From Whitmania pigra (taxonomy: Eukaryota > Annelida > Clitellata > Hirudinida > Haemopidae): a DNA stretch of 64,000 bases. Shown one piece after another: positions 40,252 through 51,937 of this stretch. Positions within the stretch are counted from its first letter, which is position 1. The number at the start of each line of letters is the position of its first letter. The position numbers were made by a program, and so were the translations under genes. The notes under the pieces were generated by a model, which did not search any database, had not been told where the DNA came from, and saw only the letters and a list, made by a program, of their open reading frames with translations. The DNA is taken from positions 1,118,501 to 1,182,500 of the forward strand of contig JAJTWR010000350.1 in assembly GCA_021613335.1 (NCBI GenBank). Direction: 5' to 3'.

Positions 40252-42518
40252 TTAGAGGTGATCTTTCAGAAGCTTTATGATGCCAGAATCTTTTGAGAAC
40301 TTTTCGGCCAACTGCATTGGAGACATTCCACTCATTCCCAGAGATTGGTTTGCTCCGTTCTTTACCAGGAGCTCGACGATTTCAAATCGGCCTGAACGAT
40401 TGCAAATTTATTATTAATGTAATATGCTTTGTCACCATGATCAATTTCACTTAGGATTTGCCAAAAAGAGTGGCTTAATAATTATAATTTTCACCAGTTC
40501 TAGTGCTACAAAAACTGGTTTAAATTGAATTTTAAAACATGGGATATTGTTTTGAATGGTGAGTGATTATGGTCTGCCTAAATCAAACTAGTTTATGCTC
40601 CCTAGGTGTGCTTCATGAATTTCAATGTTAAGTCTGCAGACTAAATATAGAAACTTATGTAATACATATTATAATCAATTAGAATCAATGCACATTAAAC
40701 TAGTATGCAAATAAATAGCACTCTAACCGTGCATGATTGCCAGATGAAGTGGTGTGGTTCCATGACACAGCTCGTTAACTGCATTGACATTGATGTAAGG
40801 ACAATTGAGAAGCTCTTTTGAGCATTCCACGTGACCCATATTCGCTGCTGCATGGAGAGGAGAGTTGCCACTGTCTGCACTTTCGTTCACCAGATGGCCA
40901 TTCGATAAATCGAGCTGAGATTGAAGGTAATTTAAGTGCGCATCAGTCCAAAAGAGACGCAAGAATCTAAGTCGTGAGTAAAAGTCAAGTCATTCTAATG
41001 AATTTACTAACAAACACAAACAAAAGTGATGTAATGTGGTAGCATCTAAATTCAATTGATCATGATAACTTTTTATATAGTAAAAGTTTAAATTATAAAA
41101 TAACTTGCCCAATCATATTAAGCCATTTAAAGACATCAGAACTCAACTAAAATAGTAATTCTAAATAATTTATTCAACACCATGGCTATAAGAAGTTTTA
41201 ACAAGAACATCTTAAATGCTCAAAGATAGCATTTAGTGTGTTGACACCAGAATAAATACCTGTCTAAGGAGATACTGAAGAACTTCATGACTGTTGGCAA
41301 TCACTGCGTGGAAGATGAGACTTTTATCTCCATCATCTTTGTAATCGAGTTGGACAAACTTCGATTCGATCAAGTAATTCACCACGTCAACATATGATAA
41401 CCTTTCAATGCAACAAACGAGGCATTTTGTATTTTGACCCTAATTTATGCAATGTTTAAAAATGAGCAAATACTTTATTGCTAACAAAATCCTCTTTGCA
41501 TTAATCTGACATTCACTGGTAAGTCCGGAATTCCTCTTGCGACTGGCTGCACTAATTTGTGGATTTTGTTTATTGAATAATTTGACAACTCCATTTAAAA
41601 TGTTAACAAGTGCAAATGAGCGGATAGCCAGAACATCTACAAATGTGAATTGCAGTAATTTCAAAAAAAAAAAGGAAAAAATATGCCCAGTAATAAAAAT
41701 CAGAAAGGTTACTTACTCTGCACATGTTGCCGACACATTGTGATGCAGCTCTTTATATCTGCCAATAATTCCTTGTAATCATTTTTCTCTGTAGATGTAA
41801 GAATTGAAAGGTAGTTCAAAAATAAAATATCCCCCTTTTTCCCACTAAACCCTTCAGGATACTCATGGAAAGCCACTTTTAGGAGGGACTTCAGCTTGGA
41901 TTCCATGAGACGATTCTGAGGCACTCCAGGTGATATTGCAAGCTTGAGATCTTCAACAATTAAATTATACTCAATTCTAAGAGCATCTTTTTTGTCTTCC
42001 TTGCTAATCACAGAAAGCCAGAAGTGGCAGAAATCACAAAAATGAGTTGAATCTGAAATCCATTTGACAAGTTTTTCAATTTTTGCATTTAATGTTATCA
42101 GCCAATTGGAAATCACTTCAGAATCCAAATTATCTAAAATAATTTCATAAGAGGTGCTCCCCAACAACTGTGGCCTAGAAAGTATATCTGATTTAGATAT
42201 TTTAATTTCCGGGGCATTTTTTATATTGGGCAGACGAGTCAGTTTTTTATTAATTTTCAATTTCTTGTTTATTGAAGAGTCATAGCTTGTGGTTTCCTTT
42301 TTACCGTCAGTGGTAGCGTTTTTAGTAGTTCCATCTGAATCCGATTCATTTCTGCTGAGATTGGTAAAACCAGAATCTGGCGAACCTATATCGCTAAGTC
42401 TGCCAGGTGAGTTGCTATTTTCGCACTTTGGATGCGCATGACATTCCTCTGCACTGCTTGTCATACTCATTCGAGAGATGCATATCAGTTCTTTCAAATC
42501 CCGTATGTTGCTGGCCAT
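40252..42518 (-). CDS. ankyrin-repeat protein with unassigned N-terminal half
   Basis: Five exons: 42518-41717, 41636-41474, 41401-41260, 40914-40728, 40391-40252; 477 residues, frame closed. The first 270 residues are encoded by one exon: a Ser/Asp-rich disordered part (DSGFTNLSRNESDSDG) and then an alpha-helical segment containing WLITLNAKIEKLVKWISDS and FCDFCHFWLSV. The C-terminal third carries about four ankyrin repeats, clearest at SGNSPLHAAANMGHVECSKE and TTPLHLAIMHGRFEIVELL, ending in IIKLLKDHL. Ankyrin repeats bind protein partners; the helical part may be a separate domain. I do not recognise the family. The gene is head-to-head with TIMM29, 442 bases between starts. An NF-kappaB-inhibitor-like role is not supported by any motif beyond the repeats. 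Confidence 0.8.
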
Positions 42519-42960
42519 TGTTAATTTTAAAAATCAATAAATTCTATCTCCACATAAAACCTGGCATTCACTAATAACTGGGATACATATATTGTAGCTA
42601 AAACCGGCAAGGCCCCAAAAAACGCCAGGCGGAATAAAAATATGATCATTTATTAGTACAGGCTTCAAACGAACTTGTAATCAAGCATTAAAGCATTACG
42701 ATGTGTGTGTGTTAACAGTCATACCGTAGATTAAAACTTACGCCGTCCTTATTATCAGTTTATTTGTCCTGACAACTAAATATCTACGTGTTTAAAAAAA
42801 TCTGGCAAATAATCAGTTTTATTTTAAAAAAAAAATAAAAATTAAAATTGTACTCAATTGAGTGTTAAAGTTTGAATAAGAAATGTCAAACATTTTTAAT
42901 CTTTCATAATGTTGATGTTGTGTCCTAAAGTCGGCATGATCCTATACCTTCGCCGATGAA
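42519..42960. promoter_or_regulatory. divergent promoter region ankyrin gene / TIMM29
   Basis: The 442 bases between two outward start codons must hold both promoters. Mostly AT-rich with a poly(A) tract near 42825. No recognisable binding site. Confidence 0.5.
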
Positions 42961-43604
42961 ATGAAGGCCGCGTTGAATTTCAGCAAATGGTCTAACTTAC
43001 TTCAAAATGGAAGATTTTCTAAAATTAGTAAGTTTTTGAGCTTATGGCTCTAAGTGCGATTGATTTCGCTCTCATGCATTTGTGAAAAATAAATTAACAC
43101 CAAATTGTTCATGTTTCAGCTAACTATTTCAAAAACATATACAATGATTATAAAAACGTGGCCATAGATGTCAGGAATGATATAAAGACGCATCCACTTA
43201 AAGCCTCTTTATATGGCCTAGGAATAACAACATTGTGCTATTTTTCTTACAAGAATCCATCTGAAGAGCAGTTTCATCATCAACTTGTTGAAAATATGGA
43301 TGAGCTGCTCACAGTTGGACCTTCTATTCGAAATCCAAAGACCAACGAACACTTTCAAATGCTTCTCCAACAGAAAAATTGTAATCTCTTAAAAAGATTC
43401 TCATTTGGCATTTTTTCTGTGATGTGGACTGATAACTTTGGAAATGAAGTGGATTTATATGAAGCTCATTGCAAGTATCTCAAAGTTGGTTGGCTGGATT
43501 GGAAAGATAGAATTGTTGACGTCGGCATTCTAGGGAGATGGCGAAATCTTGATAAAATGATGATTGATTATGACATAAATTCTTCAGAATGGGAAAATAA
43601 ATAA
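42961..43604 (+). CDS. TIMM29: mitochondrial import inner membrane translocase subunit Tim29
   Basis: Two exons, 42961-43027 and 43120-43604, give 183 residues. The first exon encodes a short amphipathic, basic N-terminus (MKAALNFSKWSNLLQNGRFS), a plausible mitochondrial targeting sequence. Next comes a conserved segment with DVRNDIKTHPLKASLYGLG leading into a hydrophobic stretch (LGITTLCYFSY), then family motifs NPKTNEHFQMLL, FGIFSVMWTDNFGNEVDLY and VGWLDWKDRIVDVGILGRW. Tim29 is a metazoan TIM22-complex subunit that contacts the TOM complex and helps insert carrier proteins into the inner membrane. AATAAA lies about 20 bases after the stop. Length is slightly below that of the human protein. 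Confidence 0.85.
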
Positions 43605-44626
43605 TAATTGTGTGCTTTATTAAATAAATGTTTATTTCTGGCAACATTTTTATTAAATCATTCTGAAAATCGTTTTGAACATTCTGTGAGGACTGCAATT
43701 CAGAGGAAATATGTAATTTATTTTTACAGTGTAAAATTATTTGGGGCCTAGTGCCTTATTATATTTAGATTTTAGTTAAGATGATTTACCAGGCTTGATT
43801 ATTTTACATGCCTCATTTTGTCAAATTTAAAAGTATTTGCAAGAATCTTTCTACCTGGAATGTCCAAAATGGTGTTGGATTATTTAAATTTGGAGGGCAA
43901 AAGTGAAACTAGGAATTGTTAGAATAATGTGAATTATTTGATTTATTAGTTCGAAATCACGTAGTATATTGTATTTAGAGTAATTAATCGCAAACAGACG
44001 AAGCATCGAGGATGTTGGCTTTACGAATGATTTTGTGTTGTCACTATGAAGGTTTAACTGGAATTTAGCAGGAATAGCATGTTACTCGCTAAATTAGGAA
44101 GGGGTAGAATTCAGATCATTAAGTTCCCTGCAACCGCTACACAACGCTCGTTTGCATGGTGTTAATAACTGGCTAAATGTCATTTAGTTAAGTGTCCCGC
44201 AAAACTACGATTTTGTGGTTTAGTCTCAAAAAACTTTGTGCATTTAATTATATCAAAAAATGCATATGGTGAGTGGTTTGAAGATAATTTAAACAAATTA
44301 AAAGTCACAAATCAACATGTTTAAGAACAAGAATTCTGAAAAAAAAGAGACATGAATTACATTCCAAAGACTATCGATATTGGTGATGCTCTGAATGTAG
44401 CTAGACATAGCATTTAATATTACATCTAACGTTATATCGATATATTTGTTAATTTTATTATTTCTTGATCGCAGCATTGACGCAACAACTTTTAAGTAGC
44501 ATTTGCTTTTTTTCGCATGATTTGCTATTTGGTCTGTGTAGTGTTGACAAGATCTCAGGCGAATTTCGCTCAAATATTAGAAAACTGGAGATAGTGCTAT
44601 TGGTGTTTTCTTGCTTATAATTAGAC
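43605..44626. other. intergenic TIMM29 to PPWD1
   Basis: Holds the TIMM29 3' end (AATAAATG near 43624) and the PPWD1 promoter. No other gene or repeat seen. Confidence 0.5.
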
Positions 44627-47600
44627 ATGTCGGCGGATAATTCTAAAGAAGCCAATAAACGGACGCTGGAACAACTGGAGGAGTCTGACGATTGCGATAT
44701 TGGCCCTTCATTATCGGACGCCATAATTCAACCACATAAAAAGAAAAAGGGTAATTTTCATTCAAATTTTATTTGATATTTTTGCTTCAAATTTGTTACA
44801 TAGGCCTAAAAAAACTACATCTTGCATCAATAACATGAACCTAAAATGTTTATTCTAATAGTGTTGAAGTTTGAAAGGACTTATTTGGAAAACATACCCT
44901 CATCAGATTTTTATGAAAAAAGTTACATGCACAGAGATACAATTAACTTTGTTGCTTTATCAAAGTAAGTTTGTAATTAAGTTATTATAATAGGTATAAT
45001 AGGTGAACATGGCATGGTCATTACAGAACCAACTTCATATTAACTGCAAGTGCAGATGGAAATTTGAAAATGTGGAACAAGAAGACAGATGAGGGAATAG
45101 AATTCGTTAAGCACTTCAAATGTCACAGCAGTGCAATAACAGATCTAGCTGTCAGTGCAAATGGGGAATTTTGTTCAACTTCATCAAAGGATAAAGTCAT
45201 CAAAATCTTTGACATCATCAACTTCGGTAATAAAAAAATTCTAGCGGCGTTATTTGTGCCGTCATATGAATTCTAATAATTTCTTAATTTTATTGAGCTT
45301 TCAAATTAATTGGTTTTCAATGTGTAAATAAGTTAAATTTACACTAAGATGGTGGTCAGAGTGACAATGCCACTTTAAAAGATTGGAATTGAGAAAATAA
45401 TTGATTGTTTCAGATATGATTAATATGCTGAGAGTGACTTACATTCCACAGTGCTGTTGTTGGGTCTTTGCGGCCGGTGATCCGATACCTGCCATTGCAG
45501 TGTTAGATTTTCTTCGATTTCAAAATTTTTATGAATACTTACCTTTGATATTGTCCACATTTTAATCATTTTTTATTTTGGCCACTTGTTATTAATGCTT
45601 TGTTATTGTTGAGTTCGCGTTACGCTTTCATCATCGCTTGTTATTATTAACTTTTTAAAATTTTATTTTCATTTAATTTCAGGGCTGAAAAAAGCACACC
45701 GAACATTCACATTTACGATTGCAAGGGATCGGGTGAAATTCTACACACTTATGATTCTCTCCATTCCAATCCTGTTGTCCTCATGAAGGTGAAATGCTGG
45801 TTTATGATGCTTAACAACTTGCTTGATTTTTAGATAGAATGTCAATGAGTGAATAATGTGCTCTAATTTGTATAGATTGAAAGACAGGTTTGATAACTAT
45901 CTTAATATAAATAGATGAGCACTGCTTGCATGCCCCAATTTTTATGCAATCCTATACATTATGCGTTGTTAATGTCAATTTATGGGATGTGCAATTGAAA
46001 TTAATTTAATTAAGGCATTAAAATCGAAGGTTCAAAGGTTGCTTTGTCAAAGTGATTTAATTAGTTAAATGACCAAGTCAAATTATAAGTTGTGAGCAAC
46101 CAAGAATGATTTGTTGTGTATGAAATGATTGAAATGTTTGTCAAGAGTCAATGTTTAACTTTCGTTCGATAGTTCAACCACGTTTATGGCACTGCCATAT
46201 CAGTGGACACAAAAGGCATGGTTGAGTACTGGACAGGACCCAAACATGATTATGTCTTTCCAAAGGATGTCCTGTGGGAGTTCAAGACTGAAACAGACCT
46301 TTACGAGTTTGTTAAGGTACCGAATTAACACTAACCTCATTAACATAAATATTATTTTTACTATGTTATTAATTGTCCTAAATTTAATTTCATCTTATTT
46401 TTGTTGTCATGAGATCTGCTGTTTAATTAGTTTTATTTGCATTAATTTCTTAGTCAAAGACGATGCCTCTTGGTCTTGGAATATCTCACGATGGAAAGAA
46501 ATTTGCAACAATTTGTAAGGACAGAAAGGTACCTCAGTATTTCCTTTGAATATCCTCAATCTTACATTTGGTTTTATTCTTGGCATTGTTGAATCAAATA
46601 ATCTTTATTGCTTTGTAAGTTAATTCTTCACTTTTGTAGATTAGAATCTTTAACTTTCTGACTGGAAAGATGACAAAAGTTCTGAATGAATCGCTGCAAA
46701 GGTTTGCCGATCTGCAACAGGTTGTCAATGTTACTCCTTTGTTGTGCTGTTGGTAAGGTTTTGCATTAATATAATGCTGATGTTATGAATTAACTTGTTA
46801 AAGATTTTGCATCCCATTCAATGATGTCTGGATGGTGAACAATGGATGTGAACAGTTACATATGGTTACTATATATAACAATTTTAATTTCCCTTTCAAA
46901 GAACAAACAACAAATTTCAAGCATGGAGTTTGGAAAAAGGATGGCAACTGAAAAGGAGCTGGAGAAGTCGGAGGCCTACAACTTCTGCAACATAAGTAAG
47001 ATGATTGTTATTAGTAATGGTAATGATGTCATAAGTAATGATGATGTTAGGGGTAATGATAATGATGTCATAAGTGATGATAATGTCATAAGTAAGAATG
47101 TTATAATTATGTTTAAAGTATAATTATATGTGGCTTTGAGGAACATAAATCAGTGATATTTATTAAAACTTTATTTATTAAAATTTATTAGAAATGTTTT
47201 TGCTTTTGCAGTTTTTGACAGAAGTGGTTACTTTCTATTCTATGCAACTATGCTTGGAATTAAGGGTATGTTCTGAATTCATTAATCTGTCTGCAGTACA
47301 ATGAATGTTATTTTTGAAGTTTTTAATGCAATCTTTCAGTTGTCAACCTCTACACTAATGAGTGTGTCAGGGAGATAGGTAGAGCTGAAAATCCAAGGTT
47401 CTTACAATTGGCGTTATTCCAAGGTTTGATCACTTGTCCGTTGTTTTATTTTTAATTTTGTTTAATAAGTTAATTTATAGAATCTAGCTATGGACAATCC
47501 AATGTGAATTTATTATTACTTTGATTTAAAGATATGTTTACTGTATATTAATTTTGTTAATTTTTATTTTTTATAAAATTTTAAACTTTAGGAGGCACCA

Positions 47601-48199
47601 ACCCTTCAAAATCCTCACTGACAGTGGAAATGCAGGCCTCGGACAATCCTGCACTGAACACCATACAATTGGATCCCATCTTATTCTGCACAGCCTTTAA
47701 GAAGAATAGGTTTGATTATTTCATCTTTGCATTTCAATTGTTATTAAGTAATATTTAAGAATTACTATTATGAAGTTTTAATTTAAATTTACTTTAACTT
47801 AAATTACTTTGCATGTCAAATAATTATCACTCAATTGTGTTGATGTTCAATTGTTTTCAGGTTTTACTTGTTCTCAAGCAGAGAACCACTGGATAAAAAG
47901 TTGGTCTTTACATAATACATAATCTCTTGATCTTAAATGAACTTATTCATATTTAATATTTATAGTTATTACATTTCTATTTACTGTGACATTTAATTGC
48001 GATGATTCTAATATGTATGATAAGGTTTAGAAAGTAAATATCGATGTGCATTGCAGTGAATTATTCTGAAATGATTTTCATTTGTTTCCAGTGATGAAAA
48101 GGACAGAGACATTTTCAATGAGAAACCAACAAATGAGGAAATTGTTTCTGCTGCTCAGGTTGTTGAAATAAACATGTTGCTCTTGAGATTGCTATTATT

Positions 48200-48241
<42 letters not shown>

Positions 48242-49345
48242 ATTGCTATTACAACCTTACATTCACTTTGTAATCGGTAGATGATTTTTAAATTAATAGT
48301 TTCTTAGGAAAAGTAAACATAACGACATTACCTTAACACAATAGGATGTTTCATACTCGAGAACGTCTGACAATGCAGTCATTCACACAACGATGGGTGA
48401 CATTCACATTACGTTGTTCCACAAAGAGTAAGTGAATGATAATGATATTCAAACATTACCCACAAAAAATGCTTCTCATGGATTTAGGTATTGGTTAATC
48501 AATATTGACAATTTTAGGTGTCCCAAAACAGTGGAGAACTTTTGTGTGCACAGTCGCAATGGATATTACAATGGTCATCTTGTCCACAGGGTCATCAAAG
48601 GTTTCATGATACAGATGGGAGATCCAACCGGTAATGACAAGATCAACATTATTGTAACGATTATAGTTTGTACTTATTCTCGGTTATATGGAAACATTGG
48701 CAAAAAAATATTGGCTGTTGTGTCAGCTGAGCATTACTTAAAATCATTGATATTTGTTTCTTATGATCTCCAGCAATTCATTTATTCATTATCTTTTTGA
48801 CTAGGTAATGGAACTGGAGGTGAATCGATATGGGGAGGATCATTTGAAGATGAGTTCCACAGAAACCTGAAACATGATGCGCCTTTTACTGTCAGCATGG
48901 CAAACTGTGGACCCGACACTAATGGTTCACAGTTCTTCATAACCCTTGTCCCCACTGTGAGTGCTAGATAACTATTCATGATTTATCTATGTAAACCATC
49001 TTAATTAAGCTCACTGTGATATTCAACAACAACAAGAAGTTTATTTGTATAGCTCCACAAGCGTAAGCATAAGGGGCTCTTTGTGGCTGTGCAAGTTGGG
49101 TTGCGAACACGACACGTAACGACTGTTGCTTTTACCGTCGTTCGCAGGCACACTACCCTCTGAGCTAACTTGCAGGCTGATTGATTAATTGAATTTTGCA
49201 GCCATGGCTGGACAGAAAACACACTGTGTTTGGAAGAGTGACTAAAGGGATGGATGTAGTTCAGAAGATCTCTCTAGTGAAAACTAACAAGCACAATGAC
49301 AAGCCTTTTGATGATGTAAATATTATAAGCGTAACAGTCAAATAA
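44627..49345 (+). CDS. PPWD1: PPWD1: WD-repeat and cyclophilin peptidyl-prolyl isomerase
   Basis: Eighteen exons: 44627-44750, 44862-44964, 45027-45226, 45414-45501, 45683-45788, 46173-46316, 46454-46528, 46640-46720, 46902-46995, 47212-47265, 47340-47423, 47592-47709, 47861-47899, 48092-48158, 48345-48427, 48518-48630, 48805-48956, 49202-49345; 622 residues. A basic N-terminus (QPHKKKKVLKFE) leads into WD repeats (for example [24 protein letters not shown]). A cyclophilin domain fills about 460-622. Catalytic and ligand-pocket residues are kept: the R, F, M and Q of [13 protein letters not shown], the FF of NGSQFFIT, and the W and H of [11 protein letters not shown]. The family catalyses proline isomerisation and is a spliceosome (C-complex) component in the nucleus. 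Exon 9 may have several in-frame alternative donors (see findings). Confidence 0.95.
47000..47105 (+). repeat. minisatellite carrying repeated donor-like sites in PPWD1 intron 9
   Basis: Imperfect copies of a GATGTCATAAGTAATGATGA-like unit follow the exon 9 donor. Three copies contain CATAAGTRA, nearly the real donor ACATAAGTAAG. Their GT positions are about 47035, 47074 and 47092, against the main GT at 46996. Confidence 0.7.
48191..48243. repeat. (GTT)n microsatellite in PPWD1 intron 14
   Basis: About fourteen GTT/ATT triplets in the intron between the DEKDRD exon and the cyclophilin domain. Confidence 0.85.
49024..49177 (-). mobile_element. tRNA-derived SINE in the last PPWD1 intron
   Basis: Read on the minus strand it has a pol III box A (TAGCTCAGAGGG), a box B (GTTCGCAACCC), a non-tRNA body and a tail GAGCTATACAAATAAAC ending in (TTG)n. 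Its head matches that of the SINE at 56397: both share GTGCCTGC, then CGGTAA, GCAACAGTCGT and a GTGTTCG box B region. It ends about 25 bases before the final acceptor. Confidence 0.7.
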
Positions 49346-51309
49346 AGTAATATTATCAATGTAACAGTCAAATAAGCCGTCATGGGACATATTCAAAAGT
49401 AATAGCTTGGATTCTTTTTTGGACACATTTGAAAACGGCAGAATTTTTGTGTCGCATTAAAATCACCAAACATGTGTTTTTAATTTTATGGGAAGGAGCA
49501 TACATTTTTGCTGTCTGTTCGCTAGTGGCAACTGGTGACTGAAGAGCTTTTTTTGTTAACGCCATGTTCGGCTTTACGGTAAGCGACTCATGTGCAATGG
49601 GGTTGAAATCTCGGATGCCTTCTTAACGTGGCTTCAAAAAATTAAGAATTTGGACTGGAAATGTGTGCCAGCGAGAGGATGGGGACTTAGACGAATAGTT
49701 CAGATTGAGAAGTGGATTTTTAAAAAAATCTAAAATGGGAGGTTGGGAAACAGTGTTCATATACAACATTGGACCAACTACTTAAGGCTCAAATACACCA
49801 CTAAATTTTAGTGTATGTTTAATATTTAGTTACGAGTTACGTGTCAAAATATCACTTATTATGAAAACACTGTTTACATTATTGTATCCACATCAGAGTT
49901 CCTTGGAAACTTGTGTCTAAAAGACTTTACATTCACACTCCAAAACAGCGCAACGAAAAAATCAAATTAATGTATCACAAATATATTCTTTTGTGTGTAA
50001 GAAAAATTTTTTTTGTTACAAATGAACGTTAATAAACTACCTACGTACCTACCTGAGAACCATTTTGAAAAGGCTGCCGATGTTTATTTCAGTGAACAAA
50101 AGAGGTGACTTTGGTTTGTTTTCGTGGAGGAGAGTCTTGGACTAATATTATCGAATAGTTTGTTGCGAACTAAAGCGATAACTGTTCTAACCCATTTTTA
50201 GGACTTTTTTTAAAGGCGTTTTTGTGGACCCCTTAATAAGTAGATTAATAAATTAAAATAGCTCAATATAGATTCATCCAAATATATGCGTTAATATTTC
50301 CATCCGCGATTGTTTCTTCTGTGATACATCATGCAAATCTCCCTGCTTAAAATTTACTAAAGGATTTTGCCTGCGATGTCTCTGTATTAGTGGAGAGTTT
50401 AGTTTAAATAACATTGTTCGCATCGGCCCTTTCTCTTCTTGTCACCAACATTGACAGTGTCCTCCTTTAGTGAGTGATCTTTAAATCCTCTGCAGCACTT
50501 GATTTTAGAGACCGACCGAATTTAGTTTTCGTTTTTGAAAATGACAAAAAGTCACTATTCGGCGTTTTTTGTCCCACTAGGGAAATTAATTATCGGTTCA
50601 ATTTCGTTTTCTGTCGAAATTGCTGTTGGAAACGAAAAAGTTTTTTTTTAATTCAGTTTTATCTATTGAATGTATATTGTTTATATATGCAGTAGGAGTT
50701 GGCAAACTAGCTAATATCAATATCCCTAACGTCAAAGCTACGCTAACCGTCCTAATGTAATTATGAAATGAACGTTAATAGAATACAAGCACCTAACGTT
50801 TACCAAATATAACAACAAATTTAAGATATTTTCACTTCTTTGTCTTTTAGTTGGCATATTTAATTATAACAATATTTACGATGTTAATTGAGAGAAAATA
50901 AAAAAAAAAATGCCTGATCAAAACGACCCCATCAAAACATAAAACTCATCAAATCAGTTCATTATACTGTTACACGTAGATAATCGAGAAGTTTTGTGTT
51001 GAACAAAAGTGAGAAGACATGAATTTAGTTTCAGGTACTTAACCATCGATAAGCTATATTAAATTGCAACTCCAGATCAAACTCTTCATTGTTCACATTG
51101 CAACCTGAACTCAGGGAAGGGTCAAAAGAAAGACGAACTGAGGAACTTGATGAGTGGTAATTTCTCAAAGTGCCTGATTCACTTTGTGAAGCTCGCATTT
51201 GATGCTTGTCAATCGATAAGTTTTATGCCAACCTGAAAAGTCCGTGGATGGGGACCACAGAAACTGAGAGATTAGCTGGAATCCTAATAATATTTTTTTA
51301 TGTTAATTT
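49346..51309. other. intergenic region, gene-free
   Basis: No convincing exon. Near 50917-50955 is a sequence (ATCAAAACGACCCCATCAAA, then ACATAAAACTCAT) akin to the interior of the MITE at 28783. Otherwise ordinary AT-rich DNA. Confidence 0.5.
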
Positions 51310-51313
51310 AATG

Positions 51314-51578
<265 letters not shown>

Positions 51579-51813
51579 TGTTGTGACGTCATTTCGGGTA
51601 TAAAAAGAACAGACCTCGGGAGCGAGGGAGTTTTAGAGTTTGGTTCGAGTCCTACAAGTTTACGGAGTGATACGGTTGTTATACGATAGGGATTGCGAGT
51701 TGGTTATATTACGTACTGGCCATTAGCGATATTTAGTTCTAGTTTCTGTTCCTGAATATTTGACCGCCAATAAAGTTTTCTGTTCAACTGGTTATTGTTT
51801 CAAAGACCCAACA
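51579..51813 (+). repeat. 5' LTR
   Basis: Starts TGTTGTGACG and ends ACCCAACA. Contains a TATA box (TATAAAAAG near 51600) and a poly(A) signal (AATAAAG near 51771), the usual U3 and R/U5 signals. Confidence 0.92.
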
Positions 51814-51815
51814 AC

Positions 51816-51828
51816 TGGCGCAGTCGAC
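51816..51828 (+). promoter_or_regulatory. primer-binding site for a serine tRNA
   Basis: TGGCGCAGTCGAC starts two bases after the LTR. It is the exact complement of the last ten bases of the serine tRNA genes at 60329 onward (GTCGACTGCG) plus the added CCA. Complementarity stops after 13 nt. Confidence 0.8.
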
Positions 51829-51937
51829 GAAAGAAAAGTTTCAAAGTCTGAAAAGTGATATTTTCAAGGAAACCAACAGAAAAGGTTTGTCAGAATTTGT
51901 TCAGTAGCAGTGTATTTGAATTTCAAAGCGGGTGAAA

